Shown in pieces: positions 56,616 through 64,000 of a DNA stretch of 64,000 nucleotides; the stretch's first letter is position 1, and the number at the start of each line of letters is the position of its first letter. Position numbers and translations under genes: made by a program. The DNA comes from Ectothiorhodospira lacustris. Lineage in GTDB: Bacteria > Pseudomonadota > Gammaproteobacteria > Ectothiorhodospirales > Ectothiorhodospiraceae. Location of the stretch: positions 120,663-184,662 of the forward strand of contig NZ_JAJNQN010000005.1 in NCBI RefSeq assembly GCF_022227845.1. The letters are read 5' to 3'. The notes under the pieces were generated by a model, which searched no databases, was not told where the DNA came from, and worked only from the letters and a program-made list of their open reading frames with translations.

Positions 56616-57908
56616 ATGAAATCTCTGATCGTTATTTTTCTGGTCCTGATCGTATCCGCCGTGGCCACCCTCATGTTCATGGAGGAACCCGGCTACGTAC
56701 TGTTTGCCTACGCCGACATGAGCGTCCAGACCACCATGGCCTTCTTCATCATCGCCCTGGTAGTGATCCTGGCCGTGGTCTATGGCCTGATCCGCTTCCT
56801 GGTGGGGGTGTTCGGCCTGCCGGGTCGCATGAGCGAGAAGCGCCAGCAGAAGAAGGCCGTTGCCTGTCAGCGTGGCCTGGCCCTGGGCTTGGCCGAGATG
56901 ACCGAAGGCCGCTATGCCAAGGCCGAGAAGCTGCTGGTACAGTCTGCCAAGCGCGGTGACTCTCCCATGCTGAACTATCTGTCCGCCGCCCGTGCGGCCC
57001 AGATGCAGGGGGCCTACGACCGTCGTGACGAGTACCTGCGTCAAGCCTCCCAGTCCGGTAGCAACACCGAAGTGGCCGTGGGCCTGACCCAGGCCGAGCT
57101 TCAGATCGCCCACGGCGAACACGCTCAGGCCGTCAGCACCCTGCGTCACCTGAACGATGTGGCCCCCGGCAATCAGCAGCTGCTGCGCCTGAAGGCCCGT
57201 CTGTATCAGGAAGTGAACGACAGCGAGTCCCTGATCACGCTGATGCCCGATCTGCGCAAGACCCGCGCCTTCGACAACGAGACCCTGGACAAGCTGGAAG
57301 CCGACGCCTTCAGTGCTCAGACCCGGGACATCGCTGCTGCCAACGAACTGGGCAAGCTGGAGGGCATTTGGGTGAACCTGCCCAAGGTCTCCCGCAACAA
57401 CCCCGGCATGATCGCCGCCTACGCTCAGGCCCTGGCAGCCATGAACGAGGCCGACCGCGCGGAGGCCGTCCTGCGGGCCGCCATCAAGCAGCACTGGGAC
57501 GAAAATCTGGTGCGCCTGTACGGGAAACTGGCGGTGAACGACGTGAGCCGTGCCATCGGTTATGCCGAAGGCTGGTTGCGCGACCACCGTCGCGATGCCG
57601 TACTGCTGCTCACCCTGGGCCGTCTGTGCAAGCAGGCCAAGGTGTGGGGCAAGGCCCGTGGCTACCTGGAGGCCAGCATCAGCGCCAAGGCCAGCCCGGA
57701 AGCCTATCGGGAGCTGGGCGAGCTGCTGGACCAGGTGGGTGAAGAGAAGCTGGCTCAGGACGCCTACCGCAAGGGCCTGCAACTGGCCGTGGACGGTGCC
57801 GAAGCCGAAGCCGCTCCGGCGGTTACCGCTCAGCCCGCCAAGAAGGGCAAGAAGGCCGCCAAGGGCGGCACCGCCGCCCTGCCGAGCCTGAGCTCCGGTA
57901 CCGCCTGA
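56616..57908 (+). CDS. hemY: HemY-like TPR membrane protein
   Basis: A 430-residue protein of the proteobacterial HemY family, not the protoporphyrinogen oxidase also called HemY. Two N-terminal membrane helices (SLIVIFLVLIVSAVATLMF and MAFFIIALVVILAVVYGLI) are followed by the HemY_N domain and helical TPR-like repeats (NPGMIAAYAQALAAMNEADRAEAVL, NEADRA). The C-terminus is Ala/Lys-rich. It is the end of the algZR-hemCDXY unit. A strong terminator follows 67 bases after its stop. Confidence 0.93.
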   Translation: MKSLIVIFLVLIVSAVATLMFMEEPGYVLFAYADMSVQTTMAFFIIALVVILAVVYGLIRFLVGVFGLPGRMSEKRQQKKAVACQRGLALGLAEMTEGRYAKAEKLLVQSAKRGDSPMLNYLSAARAAQMQGAYDRRDEYLRQASQSGSNTEVAVGLTQAELQIAHGEHAQAVSTLRHLNDVAPGNQQLLRLKARLYQEVNDSESLITLMPDLRKTRAFDNETLDKLEADAFSAQTRDIAAANELGKLEGIWVNLPKVSRNNPGMIAAYAQALAAMNEADRAEAVLRAAIKQHWDENLVRLYGKLAVNDVSRAIGYAEGWLRDHRRDAVLLLTLGRLCKQAKVWGKARGYLEASISAKASPEAYRELGELLDQVGEEKLAQDAYRKGLQLAVDGAEAEAAPAVTAQPAKKGKKAAKGGTAALPSLSSGTA

Positions 57909-57975
57909 GGCATCAGGCATCACCGGTAACCCGTCCTTGAAGAAGACGACGGGGTCCGGTTCAGGCAGTACCCAT

Positions 57976-58008
57976 GGGCCGCCGGGATCTCCCGGCGGCC
58001 CTTTTCTT
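57976..58008 (+). terminator. Rho-independent terminator after hemY
   Basis: An 11-bp GC-rich stem (57976-57986 with 57991-58001) with an ATCT loop is followed directly by TTTTCTTT. It ends the hem operon. Confidence 0.9.
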
Positions 58009-58106
58009 TGCCTGTATTCCCGTCAGCACGGCCACAGACGTGGATTTCCGGGATCGATTGCTATTTACTAGGTCAATCCCCATCTGCCGACAGGAACACC
58101 AAAGCG

Positions 58107-59045
58107 ATGAAACCAGTACTGATCATGGGCTGCGGGTACGTGGGCGAGCGCGCTGCCCATCGGCTCAACCACGCCGGTCGCAGGGTCACCGCAGTGGTCA
58201 GGAGTCCCGAGCGGGCCGAATATCTCCGGTCACAGGGGATCGAGACCCTGCTTGCCGATCTGGACACCGGTGAAGGTCTTGAGGCACTGCCGCTGGCGGG
58301 GGCCTTGGTCCTGCACAGCGTCCCCCCACCCAACGAAGGTACCGAAGACCCGCGCACAGGCGCTTTCGTGGAGTTGTGCCGACGCCTGCCTCCGGACAAC
58401 ATCGTCTATATCAGCACCACCGGCGTGTACGGCGATCAGGCGGGAGGGCAGGTGGACGAGTTGGCCGAACCCACGCCGCAGACAGACCGAGGCCGGCGGC
58501 GTCTGGACGCCGAACAACGGCTAACCGCGCTGATGCAGGAGACCGGCATCCCGGTGGTGGTCCTGCGGGCACCCGGCATCTACGGTCCCGGCCGACTGCC
58601 GGTGGAGCGCATCCTGAAAGGGGAGCCGGTCATCTGTCCGGAGGAGGCCAGCCCGGGCAATCGTATCCATGCGGACGATCTTGCCACCCTGTGCGTGGCA
58701 GCCCTGGATCATGGTGCTGCCGGCAAGATCTATAACGTGGGTGACGGCGACCATCGCTCCATGACGGAATTCGTTCATGCCACCGCCGATGCCGCGGGCC
58801 TGGAACGGCCGCCCTGTGTGAGTTTTGCCGAAGCGGAGCAGCTCATCCCTCCGGGCATGATGTCCTACCTGCGGGAATCACGGGTGGTAATGTGCGGACG
58901 TGCTCCGGTGGAACTGGGCGTGGATCTGCTGTATCCACGCATGGAGGCAGGCATCAAGGCTTCCCTGGAAGCGGAGCAGGCCCAGGATCCCACCGCTACG
59001 GCGGTGCATCCCTATCACATGAGCCGCAAGTCGCTGGGGCATTAG
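58107..59045 (+). CDS. SDR-type NAD(P)-binding protein (YeeZ-like atypical epimerase)
   Basis: A 312-residue protein from ATG 58107 (MKPVLIMGCGYVGERAAHRL); the frame is open to 58008 without family sequence. The Rossmann glycine motif is MGCGYVGERAA. The usual SDR Tyr-x-x-x-Lys is not seen in place, and the middle motif YISTTGVYGDQAGG with VLRAPGIYGPGRLPVERIL and NRIHADDLATLCVAAL is typical of the atypical YeeZ/NAD-epimerase-like group. The substrate is unknown. It follows the hemY terminator and precedes a gamma-carbonic anhydrase in the same direction. Confidence 0.87.
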   Translation: MKPVLIMGCGYVGERAAHRLNHAGRRVTAVVRSPERAEYLRSQGIETLLADLDTGEGLEALPLAGALVLHSVPPPNEGTEDPRTGAFVELCRRLPPDNIVYISTTGVYGDQAGGQVDELAEPTPQTDRGRRRLDAEQRLTALMQETGIPVVVLRAPGIYGPGRLPVERILKGEPVICPEEASPGNRIHADDLATLCVAALDHGAAGKIYNVGDGDHRSMTEFVHATADAAGLERPPCVSFAEAEQLIPPGMMSYLRESRVVMCGRAPVELGVDLLYPRMEAGIKASLEAEQAQDPTATAVHPYHMSRKSLGH

Positions 59046-59131
59046 CGGACAGCCCACACCCGCGCATTGCTTCGACCCCTGGATGATGGCAGCATCCAGG
59101 GCCACGCCTTCAGATAACACGAGAATTTGCC

Positions 59132-59692
59132 GTGATCAGAAAAAACCCCAGCGGACACATCCCCGTGGTGGCTGAGTCCGCCTTCGTCGACCCCACCGCC
59201 ATCATCTGCGGCAAGGTGGTCATCGGCGAGAATGTCTTCATCGGCCCCTATGCGGTAATCCGCGCCGACGAACTCAATGCCGACGGCGACATGGAGCCCA
59301 TCATCATCGGTGACAATTCCAACATCCAGGACGGGGTGGTCATCCATTCCAAATCCGGTGCCGCCGTCACCATCGGCGAACATACCTCCATTGCCCATCG
59401 TTCCATCATCCACGGTCCCTGTCACATCGCCAACCGGGTCTTCATCGGCTTCAACACCGTGCTGTTCAACTGCCGGGTGGGAGAGGGCTCCGTCATTCGT
59501 CACAACTCCGTGGTGGAAGACTGCGAAGTCCCGCCGTCCTTCTACATCCCCTCCACCAGCAACATCCATTCCGAGACCGATCTGGCCCAGATCCAACCGG
59601 TGACGCCGGATGCCTCCAGTTTTTCCGAGGACGTGGCCCAGACCAATGTCCGCCTGGTCCAAGGCTACAAACAGATTCAGAACGAGCTTTGA
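59132..59692 (+). CDS. Gamma-class carbonic anhydrase (Cam-like)
   Basis: A 186-residue beta-helix protein starting at GTG 59132 (MIRKNPSGHIPVVAESAFVDP). Hexapeptide repeats (IICGKVVIGENVFIGPYAVIRADE) lead to the zinc ligands His in VVIHSKSG and the two in IAHRSIIHGP. The sequence is closer to the archaeal-type Cam group than to YrdA, although it lacks the long acidic loop. It hydrates CO2 reversibly if active. Its stop is next to the start of the chelatase gene (TTG 59689/ATG 59698), so the two may be cotranscribed. The other gamma-family gene lies at 39833. Confidence 0.9.
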   Translation: MIRKNPSGHIPVVAESAFVDPTAIICGKVVIGENVFIGPYAVIRADELNADGDMEPIIIGDNSNIQDGVVIHSKSGAAVTIGEHTSIAHRSIIHGPCHIANRVFIGFNTVLFNCRVGEGSVIRHNSVVEDCEVPPSFYIPSTSNIHSETDLAQIQPVTPDASSFSEDVAQTNVRLVQGYKQIQNEL

Positions 59693-59697
59693 GTCTC

Positions 59698-60498
59698 ATG
59701 GTGCCCGTGGCCCCGCGTGCGTGTGCCGTGCTGCTGGTCTCAAGGGGCGGGGCAGGGGTCGAGGCATCTCTTGAAGGTATCGAGTCCGCCATCCTGAAGC
59801 AGTCAGGCGGGCGGCCCCTCCGCCTGCTCCGCTTCTCCCTCCCGGCAGGGCAGGGGCGAGATGACCGGGCGGTGCTGACCCGGGCCCTGGTGGACTTGGC
59901 CTCGGAAGGTCACACGCACATCAGGGTCACGGGGCTTTTCGTTGTCCCCGGCCACGAATATCACGCCATGCGGCGCACCCTGCGGGCGGCCTGCGAAGCA
60001 GTCCCCGGGATCGAGGTTCAGGTCAGTTCTCCGCTACTGTCCACCTGCACCTCGCTGGAGGTCATGGTCAAGGCCCTACTGGAAGGACTGCCGACCGAGA
60101 GATTGCCCGAAGAAGCCGTCATCTACGTAGGACATGGTCATCGTGCGGGGCGGTGTGATCTGCATTATCAGGCCCTGGCGTATGCGTTGAACCGGGCGGA
60201 CCCGCACGCTCACCTGGCCTGCCTGGGCGGCGGGCTATCCTTTGAGGCATTGAGGTCCGAAATACTGTCGCAGGGATACCGACGGGTCTTTCTGCTCCCG
60301 CTCATGATGTCCACCGGCGGCCATGCGCGCCGCGACATGGCAGGTCCGGCCCCGGACAGCTGGCAATCTCGCCTGGAGGCCGAAGGACTGACCTGCATCC
60401 CCGTCTTCAGGGGGCTGGGGGAGTATCCCGGGATTGCGACATGGATCGCCGGTCAGACGCTGACAAGAGACGAGGAGTCAGTCAACCAGCCTGGGTAG
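59698..60498 (+). CDS. CbiK-like sirohydrochlorin cobaltochelatase
   Basis: About 266 residues from ATG 59698; TTG 59689 is an alternative overlapping the preceding stop. The C-terminal half has the CbiK metal-site pattern: VGHGHRAGRCDLHYQAL and FLLPLMMSTGGHARRDMAGPAPDSW, with the conserved GLGEYPG at the end. The N-terminal strand CAVLLVSRGG replaces the longer CbiK start. It would insert cobalt (or iron) into sirohydrochlorin for B12 or sirohaem. No other cobalamin synthesis gene is adjacent. Its end overlaps the opposite-strand B12-binding gene by 21 bases. Confidence 0.8.
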   Translation: MVPVAPRACAVLLVSRGGAGVEASLEGIESAILKQSGGRPLRLLRFSLPAGQGRDDRAVLTRALVDLASEGHTHIRVTGLFVVPGHEYHAMRRTLRAACEAVPGIEVQVSSPLLSTCTSLEVMVKALLEGLPTERLPEEAVIYVGHGHRAGRCDLHYQALAYALNRADPHAHLACLGGGLSFEALRSEILSQGYRRVFLLPLMMSTGGHARRDMAGPAPDSWQSRLEAEGLTCIPVFRGLGEYPGIATWIAGQTLTRDEESVNQPG

Positions 60499-61611
60499 AA
60501 GAGAGGCACTGGCCATGCATTCATCCACCCGCCTGAGCGCATCACAGGCATCCGCCGCCCAGAGATCGGCACCAATGGCCATGGCCATTGACGGTACGCG
60601 GTTGATCAGCATGCCGCCCACCAGGATCAGCGGATACGTCCCTGCATGATGCCGACGAATCTCCTCGACCAGGCTGCGCACAGGCCAAAGATGCTGGGGC
60701 AGTGCCGCCGTCAGGCCCACCAGATGAGGCTCGAAGTGCAGGATCTGTCCCAGCAGGGATTCCAGCGGCACATCCGCGCCCAGAAACTGGACTGACCAGC
60801 CCGCCATCTCAAAGGCATCGGAAACCATCCGCAGTCCCAGGACATGCCGGTTGCCGGGGGGCGCCGCAAACAGTGCCCGGCGGCCATTCCCGACGGATAC
60901 GGGCTGGTTGAACAGCAGCTGCGCCATCGCATCCTGCGCGGTCGTGGTGGCCAGATGTTCCTTGGCCACCGACAACCGATTGGCATGCCACTCATGGCCC
61001 ACCTGATACATGGCCGGCTGCAGCAGCCGACGCTCCGCCTCTGCCAGGCTGTGACCTTCGGCCAGGGCTTCCTCAATCAGCATGCAGACGGTACGACGAT
61101 CTCCGTGAATCAATGCCTGCATCACCTGTCCGGCGGATGGGTGATGCAGGATCTCCTCATCCTTGAAAACCATGGCATTCTCCTCGCGTAAAATGGCCGC
61201 CGCATGGCTGAACAACGCGGACATCCGTTGTCGATTCTCGCCATACAGATACCGTGACAAGCAAAGCCTCATCTCCTCCAGGGCATAAAGCACTGCCTCG
61301 GTGGACAGAGCTCGCCGCCGCAACAAGGCGGAGAGCCAACGCAGACAGTCTTCCAAAGGTTCGAGAATACCGAAAACCAGCGCCGGACGGATAAACTCCA
61401 CGAGAAAAGTCAGTTCTTCCCGGCAACGATCGGAACCAAAAGCTCCGCCATCAGCGTAAATTTCGGGAAATCGCGCCGTGATACGATGGCTGGAAAAGCG
61501 GATGAGCTCTTCCCTGTGATATTCAAGCTGCCGTACGCCTTCCTCATCCAGCCTGAATCGATGCCACTGGTCGCTGCATCCGGCGCCTGCTCCGGATACG
61601 CCGGTCTTCAA
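60478..61611 (-). CDS. CarH-like cobalamin-binding protein without DNA-binding domain
   Basis: A 377-residue protein. The C-terminal ~220 residues carry a B12 helical cap and a Rossmann B12-binding domain. The cap has GHEWHANRLSVAKEHLAT, which gives the Trp-x9-Glu-His motif of the CarH/LitR photoreceptors near residues 211-222. The cobalt-ligand loop is NRHVLG, an Asn-x-His-x-x-Gly variant of the usual Asp/Glu-x-His-x-x-Gly. The N-terminal ~160 residues are helical (REELTFLVEFIRPALVFGILEPLEDCL), loosely RsbR-like, with no MerR helix-turn-helix. It may sense light or adenosylcobalamin and act through protein contacts. It is divergent from the PAS-GGDEF-EAL gene. Confidence 0.85.
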   Translation of the reverse strand: MKTGVSGAGAGCSDQWHRFRLDEEGVRQLEYHREELIRFSSHRITARFPEIYADGGAFGSDRCREELTFLVEFIRPALVFGILEPLEDCLRWLSALLRRRALSTEAVLYALEEMRLCLSRYLYGENRQRMSALFSHAAAILREENAMVFKDEEILHHPSAGQVMQALIHGDRRTVCMLIEEALAEGHSLAEAERRLLQPAMYQVGHEWHANRLSVAKEHLATTTAQDAMAQLLFNQPVSVGNGRRALFAAPPGNRHVLGLRMVSDAFEMAGWSVQFLGADVPLESLLGQILHFEPHLVGLTAALPQHLWPVRSLVEEIRRHHAGTYPLILVGGMLINRVPSMAMAIGADLWAADACDALRRVDECMASASLLPRLVD

Positions 61612-61760
61612 AGGGGACCCTCCTCAAACACGGAATCATGTTTTTTTGCCATACCCATAAGAATAGTATTGCCCCAGCGCATTTACTTCACAAAGCCAGT
61701 CCGGACCGTTTCGGCCCGGCAAGATCTTGATGACCGTCACACCAGATCCGGAAGCGGGAC
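61612..61760. promoter_or_regulatory. Divergent gap between B12 sensor and GGDEF-EAL genes
   Basis: These 149 bases must contain promoters for both genes. AT-rich stretches occur near 61637-61665 (TTTTTTTGCC, AAGAATAGTATT), but no pair of -35/-10 boxes is convincing. No palindrome was recognised. Confidence 0.35.
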
Positions 61761-63905
61761 ATGGCTGATCACTATCTGAAACAGGAACTCTACGCGCTTA
61801 TCCGCAGGGATGCCCAGAGTTTCGATTTTCTGCAGCAGGCCACCCTGGACGGTATCTGGTTCTGGGATGTGGAGCACCCGGAACATGAATGGATGAGTGA
61901 CCGCTTCTGGACCATGATGGGCTACGATCCGGCTACCCGGCAGCCGCTGGCCGGCGAATGGCAGGCGCTGATACACCTGGATGACCTGAAGGCCGTCTAC
62001 CAGGCCCTGGAACGGCATTTTGCCGACCCTGCCTGCCCCTTTGACCAGATCGTCCGCTATACCCACCGGGACGGCTCGACGCTGTGGATTCGCTGCCGGG
62101 GCCTGGCCATCCGGGATGACCAGGGACGACCCATACGGATGCTTGGGGCGCACACGGATCTGACCCCGGTCAAGGCGGCCCAGGCGGAACTGGAGGTCCG
62201 CACCCGGGATCTGGCCCGCATTGCCAGAGCCATGGACAGTGCCCAGGAAGGCATCATCATTACCGACGCACAGGCGCGTATTCTGTCGGTCAACCGTGCC
62301 TTTACCCAGATCACCGGCTACTCGGCCCGGGAAGCCGTCGGCAACAATCCCCGCCTGCTCAAATCCGGCCACCATGACGCGGATTTCTACCAAGCCATGT
62401 GGCGGGGCGTCATCAACACGGGTATCTGGCAGGGGGAAATCCGCAACCGCCGCAAGAACGGTGAACAATACCCCCAGTGGACCGCCATCAGCCGGGTACC
62501 AGGGGAGGATGGTGAAAATGACTATGTGGCGGTATTCAGCGATCTGACCGACAAAAAGCGGGCCGAGGAGCGCATTGCCTTCCTGGCCCATTATGACCCG
62601 CTGACGGGATTACCCAACCGCCATCTGCTGATGGACCGCCTCAATCAGGCCCTGGCCTACAACCGCCGCCAAGGACTGTATGCGGCCGTGATCACCCTGG
62701 ATATCGATGATTTTGTCGCCATCAACGAGCGCCTGGGCCATCAGGCAGGGGATGGCATCCTCCGTCAGATTGCGGCCCGTCTACAAAACGATGCGCGCGA
62801 GGGGGATACGATCTCCCGCCTGGGAGGCGACGAGTTCGTCATCGTCGCCCAGGCCCTTCCAGACCCTGCTCAAATCCACGCCATCACTCAAAAACTTCGG
62901 TCCTGCTTTATCCAGCCCATGACCAGCGAGCATGGCGACATCCACCTGACGGCCGGCATGGGCATCGTGTTCTCCAGCCAGGGAACCGATGCGGATACCT
63001 TGCTGCGTCACTCCCATCAGGCCATGTATCTGGCCAAGCAGGAAGGTCGTGGCTCCTGCTACATATTCGATACCGCCCATGCCCAGGAAATGGACGCACT
63101 GCGCGCGCAGCGGCAGCGTATCGGCCTGGGTGTGGAGCGGGGGGAATTCGTACTCTTCTATCAGCCAAAGGTGGATCTCAGAAGCGGCTGGGTCAGGGGC
63201 GTTGAGGCACTGATCCGCTGGCGCCATCCGGAGCAGGGAGTCTTGTCTCCGGCCGCCTTTCTGCCCCAGATCATCGATACGGATCTGGAGTTTCAACTGG
63301 GTGACTGGGTATTGACCGAGGCATTACGCCAGATGAATGAGTGGAAGATGAGCGGCACGAACATTTCCGTCAGCGTCAACGTATCCGCCACGCACCTGCT
63401 CCAGGCGGGATTTGCCCATAAACTGGCCAACATGCTACTGGCCTATCCGCAGCTGGCACCGGGCGATCTGGAGATCGAGATTCTGGAAAGTGCGGCCGTG
63501 GAGGACTGGGAGATGGCGGCCCTGGCGATGCAGGACTGCCGTGCGCTGGGCGTCCGGTTTGCCCTGGACGATTTCGGTACCGGCTATTCCTCGCTGGTCC
63601 ATCTGCGGCGTCTGGCCCTGGACACCCTCAAGATCGACAAGGGTTTCGTGGGTGACATGCTCGATGACCCAGAAGATTTCAGCATCGTGGAAAGTGTGGT
63701 CAGTCTGGCCATTTCCTTTCAACTGGAAGCCATTGCCGAGGGCGTCGAAACGGAACGCCATGCCCGTGTACTCATGAAGATGGGATGCCCGGTGGTCCAG
63801 GGCTTCGGGATTGCACGGCCCATGGAAGCCGCCCGGGTCATGCCTTGGATGGAGGAATGGAAGCAGTCAGGCCTGTGGAAGAAAATGCAACAGAAGCCAG
63901 GCTAA
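61761..63905 (+). CDS. PAS-PAS-GGDEF-EAL cyclic-di-GMP turnover protein
   Basis: A 714-residue soluble protein. Two PAS-type modules occupy about residues 20-140 (IWFWDVEHPEHEWMSDRFW) and 155-270 (IIITDAQARILSVNRAFTQITG with a GEIRNRRKNGEQYPQW PAC strand). The GGDEF domain has intact RLGGDEF near 355 and the EAL domain has GVEALIRWRHPEQG near 475, DDFGTGYSSL and EGVETERHA, all as in active phosphodiesterases. It could both make and break cyclic-di-GMP, the balance being set by the PAS ligands or a partner. It is divergent from the CarH-like gene. The gene is complete and ends shortly before the poly-G artefact. Confidence 0.95.
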   Translation: MADHYLKQELYALIRRDAQSFDFLQQATLDGIWFWDVEHPEHEWMSDRFWTMMGYDPATRQPLAGEWQALIHLDDLKAVYQALERHFADPACPFDQIVRYTHRDGSTLWIRCRGLAIRDDQGRPIRMLGAHTDLTPVKAAQAELEVRTRDLARIARAMDSAQEGIIITDAQARILSVNRAFTQITGYSAREAVGNNPRLLKSGHHDADFYQAMWRGVINTGIWQGEIRNRRKNGEQYPQWTAISRVPGEDGENDYVAVFSDLTDKKRAEERIAFLAHYDPLTGLPNRHLLMDRLNQALAYNRRQGLYAAVITLDIDDFVAINERLGHQAGDGILRQIAARLQNDAREGDTISRLGGDEFVIVAQALPDPAQIHAITQKLRSCFIQPMTSEHGDIHLTAGMGIVFSSQGTDADTLLRHSHQAMYLAKQEGRGSCYIFDTAHAQEMDALRAQRQRIGLGVERGEFVLFYQPKVDLRSGWVRGVEALIRWRHPEQGVLSPAAFLPQIIDTDLEFQLGDWVLTEALRQMNEWKMSGTNISVSVNVSATHLLQAGFAHKLANMLLAYPQLAPGDLEIEILESAAVEDWEMAALAMQDCRALGVRFALDDFGTGYSSLVHLRRLALDTLKIDKGFVGDMLDDPEDFSIVESVVSLAISFQLEAIAEGVETERHARVLMKMGCPVVQGFGIARPMEAARVMPWMEEWKQSGLWKKMQQKPG

Positions 63906-63940
63906 GACACCGCCGATCCGCTATTTGCCGGAAGCGACGT

Positions 63941-64000
63941 GGGGGGGGGGGGGGGGGGGGGCCGGGGGGGGGGGGGGGGGGGGTTAGCCCCCCCCCCCCC
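63941..64000. other. Homopolymer artefact at the end of the sequence
   Basis: From 63941 the sequence is almost only G, then C, with CC and TTA interruptions. This is not biological sequence and signals low-quality base calls at a contig end. The first 35 bases after the last gene (63906-63940) look normal but hold no feature. Confidence 0.9.

Overview
The window is a G+C-rich stretch of a gammaproteobacterial chromosome. It has gene orders typical of the Pseudomonas/Ectothiorhodospiraceae side of the class: argH divergent from algZ-algR-hemC-hemD-hemX-hemY, sucA-sucB-lpd, bioB near comF, and gor-bioF. A SbtA-type bicarbonate transporter, two gamma-carbonic anhydrases, a sirohydrochlorin chelatase and assimilatory cysJI would fit a halophilic or sulfur-metabolising autotroph such as an Ectothiorhodospiraceae member. 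That placement is inference from gene content only. No rRNA, tRNA, CRISPR array or transposase gene was recognised. The last 60 bases are a homopolymer artefact, so the right edge is probably a contig end.

Layout. 1-4603: the 3' part of a periplasmic-sensor diguanylate cyclase, an orphan Tat-exported TRAP solute-binding lipoprotein, and uvrD. 4740-10509: the 2-oxoglutarate dehydrogenase operon sucA-sucB-lpd. 10566-18891: an AEC transporter, the cysJ-cysI sulfite reductase operon, a stand-alone CheB-type methylesterase, a bacteriohemerythrin-GGDEF sensor and a thiolase. 18955-23806: an accessory segment bounded by two decayed pieces of a second cysJI operon, a cysI 3' relic on the left and a cysJ 5' end plus upstream region on the right. 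Between them lie nnrS behind an FNR/DNR-type palindrome, a coupled YqcI/YcgG-DUF1989 pair, a VOC protein, a YchJ-like protein and a broken diguanylate cyclase. 23955-32624: an alcohol dehydrogenase, a YbjN-like protein, a serine hydrolase, a LysR regulator, mdtJI, an SbtA-like permease, NfeD, a paraslipin and a Lys/Ala-repeat DUF2726 protein.

32900-43853: housekeeping and cofactor genes (an ene-reductase, bioF, gor, ubiA, comF, a membrane protein, bioB, a gamma-carbonic anhydrase, an OmpA-like lipoprotein, aroE, a hemB of the type without the zinc cysteines, and an esterase). 43897-49482: a four-gene minus-strand signalling operon with a receiver protein, a membrane protein joining a PAS domain, a degenerate histidine kinase and an intact DEDDh exonuclease, a CbrX-like small membrane protein, and a CbrA-like symporter-histidine kinase. 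49660-57908: argH and the algZR-hemCDXY cluster. 58107-63905: an SDR-type protein, a second gamma-carbonic anhydrase, a CbiK-like chelatase, a CarH-like B12-binding protein without a DNA-binding domain, and a divergent PAS-PAS-GGDEF-EAL protein.

Themes. Cyclic-di-GMP turnover recurs, with three intact proteins and one relic. Haem/sirohaem/B12 chemistry recurs through hemB, hemCDXY, CbiK, cysI and the B12 sensor. The most unusual items are the pseudokinase-exonuclease fusion, the CarH-like sensor paired with a c-di-GMP enzyme, and the cysJI relic that frames a putative nitrogen-oxide or N-hydroxylation gene set.
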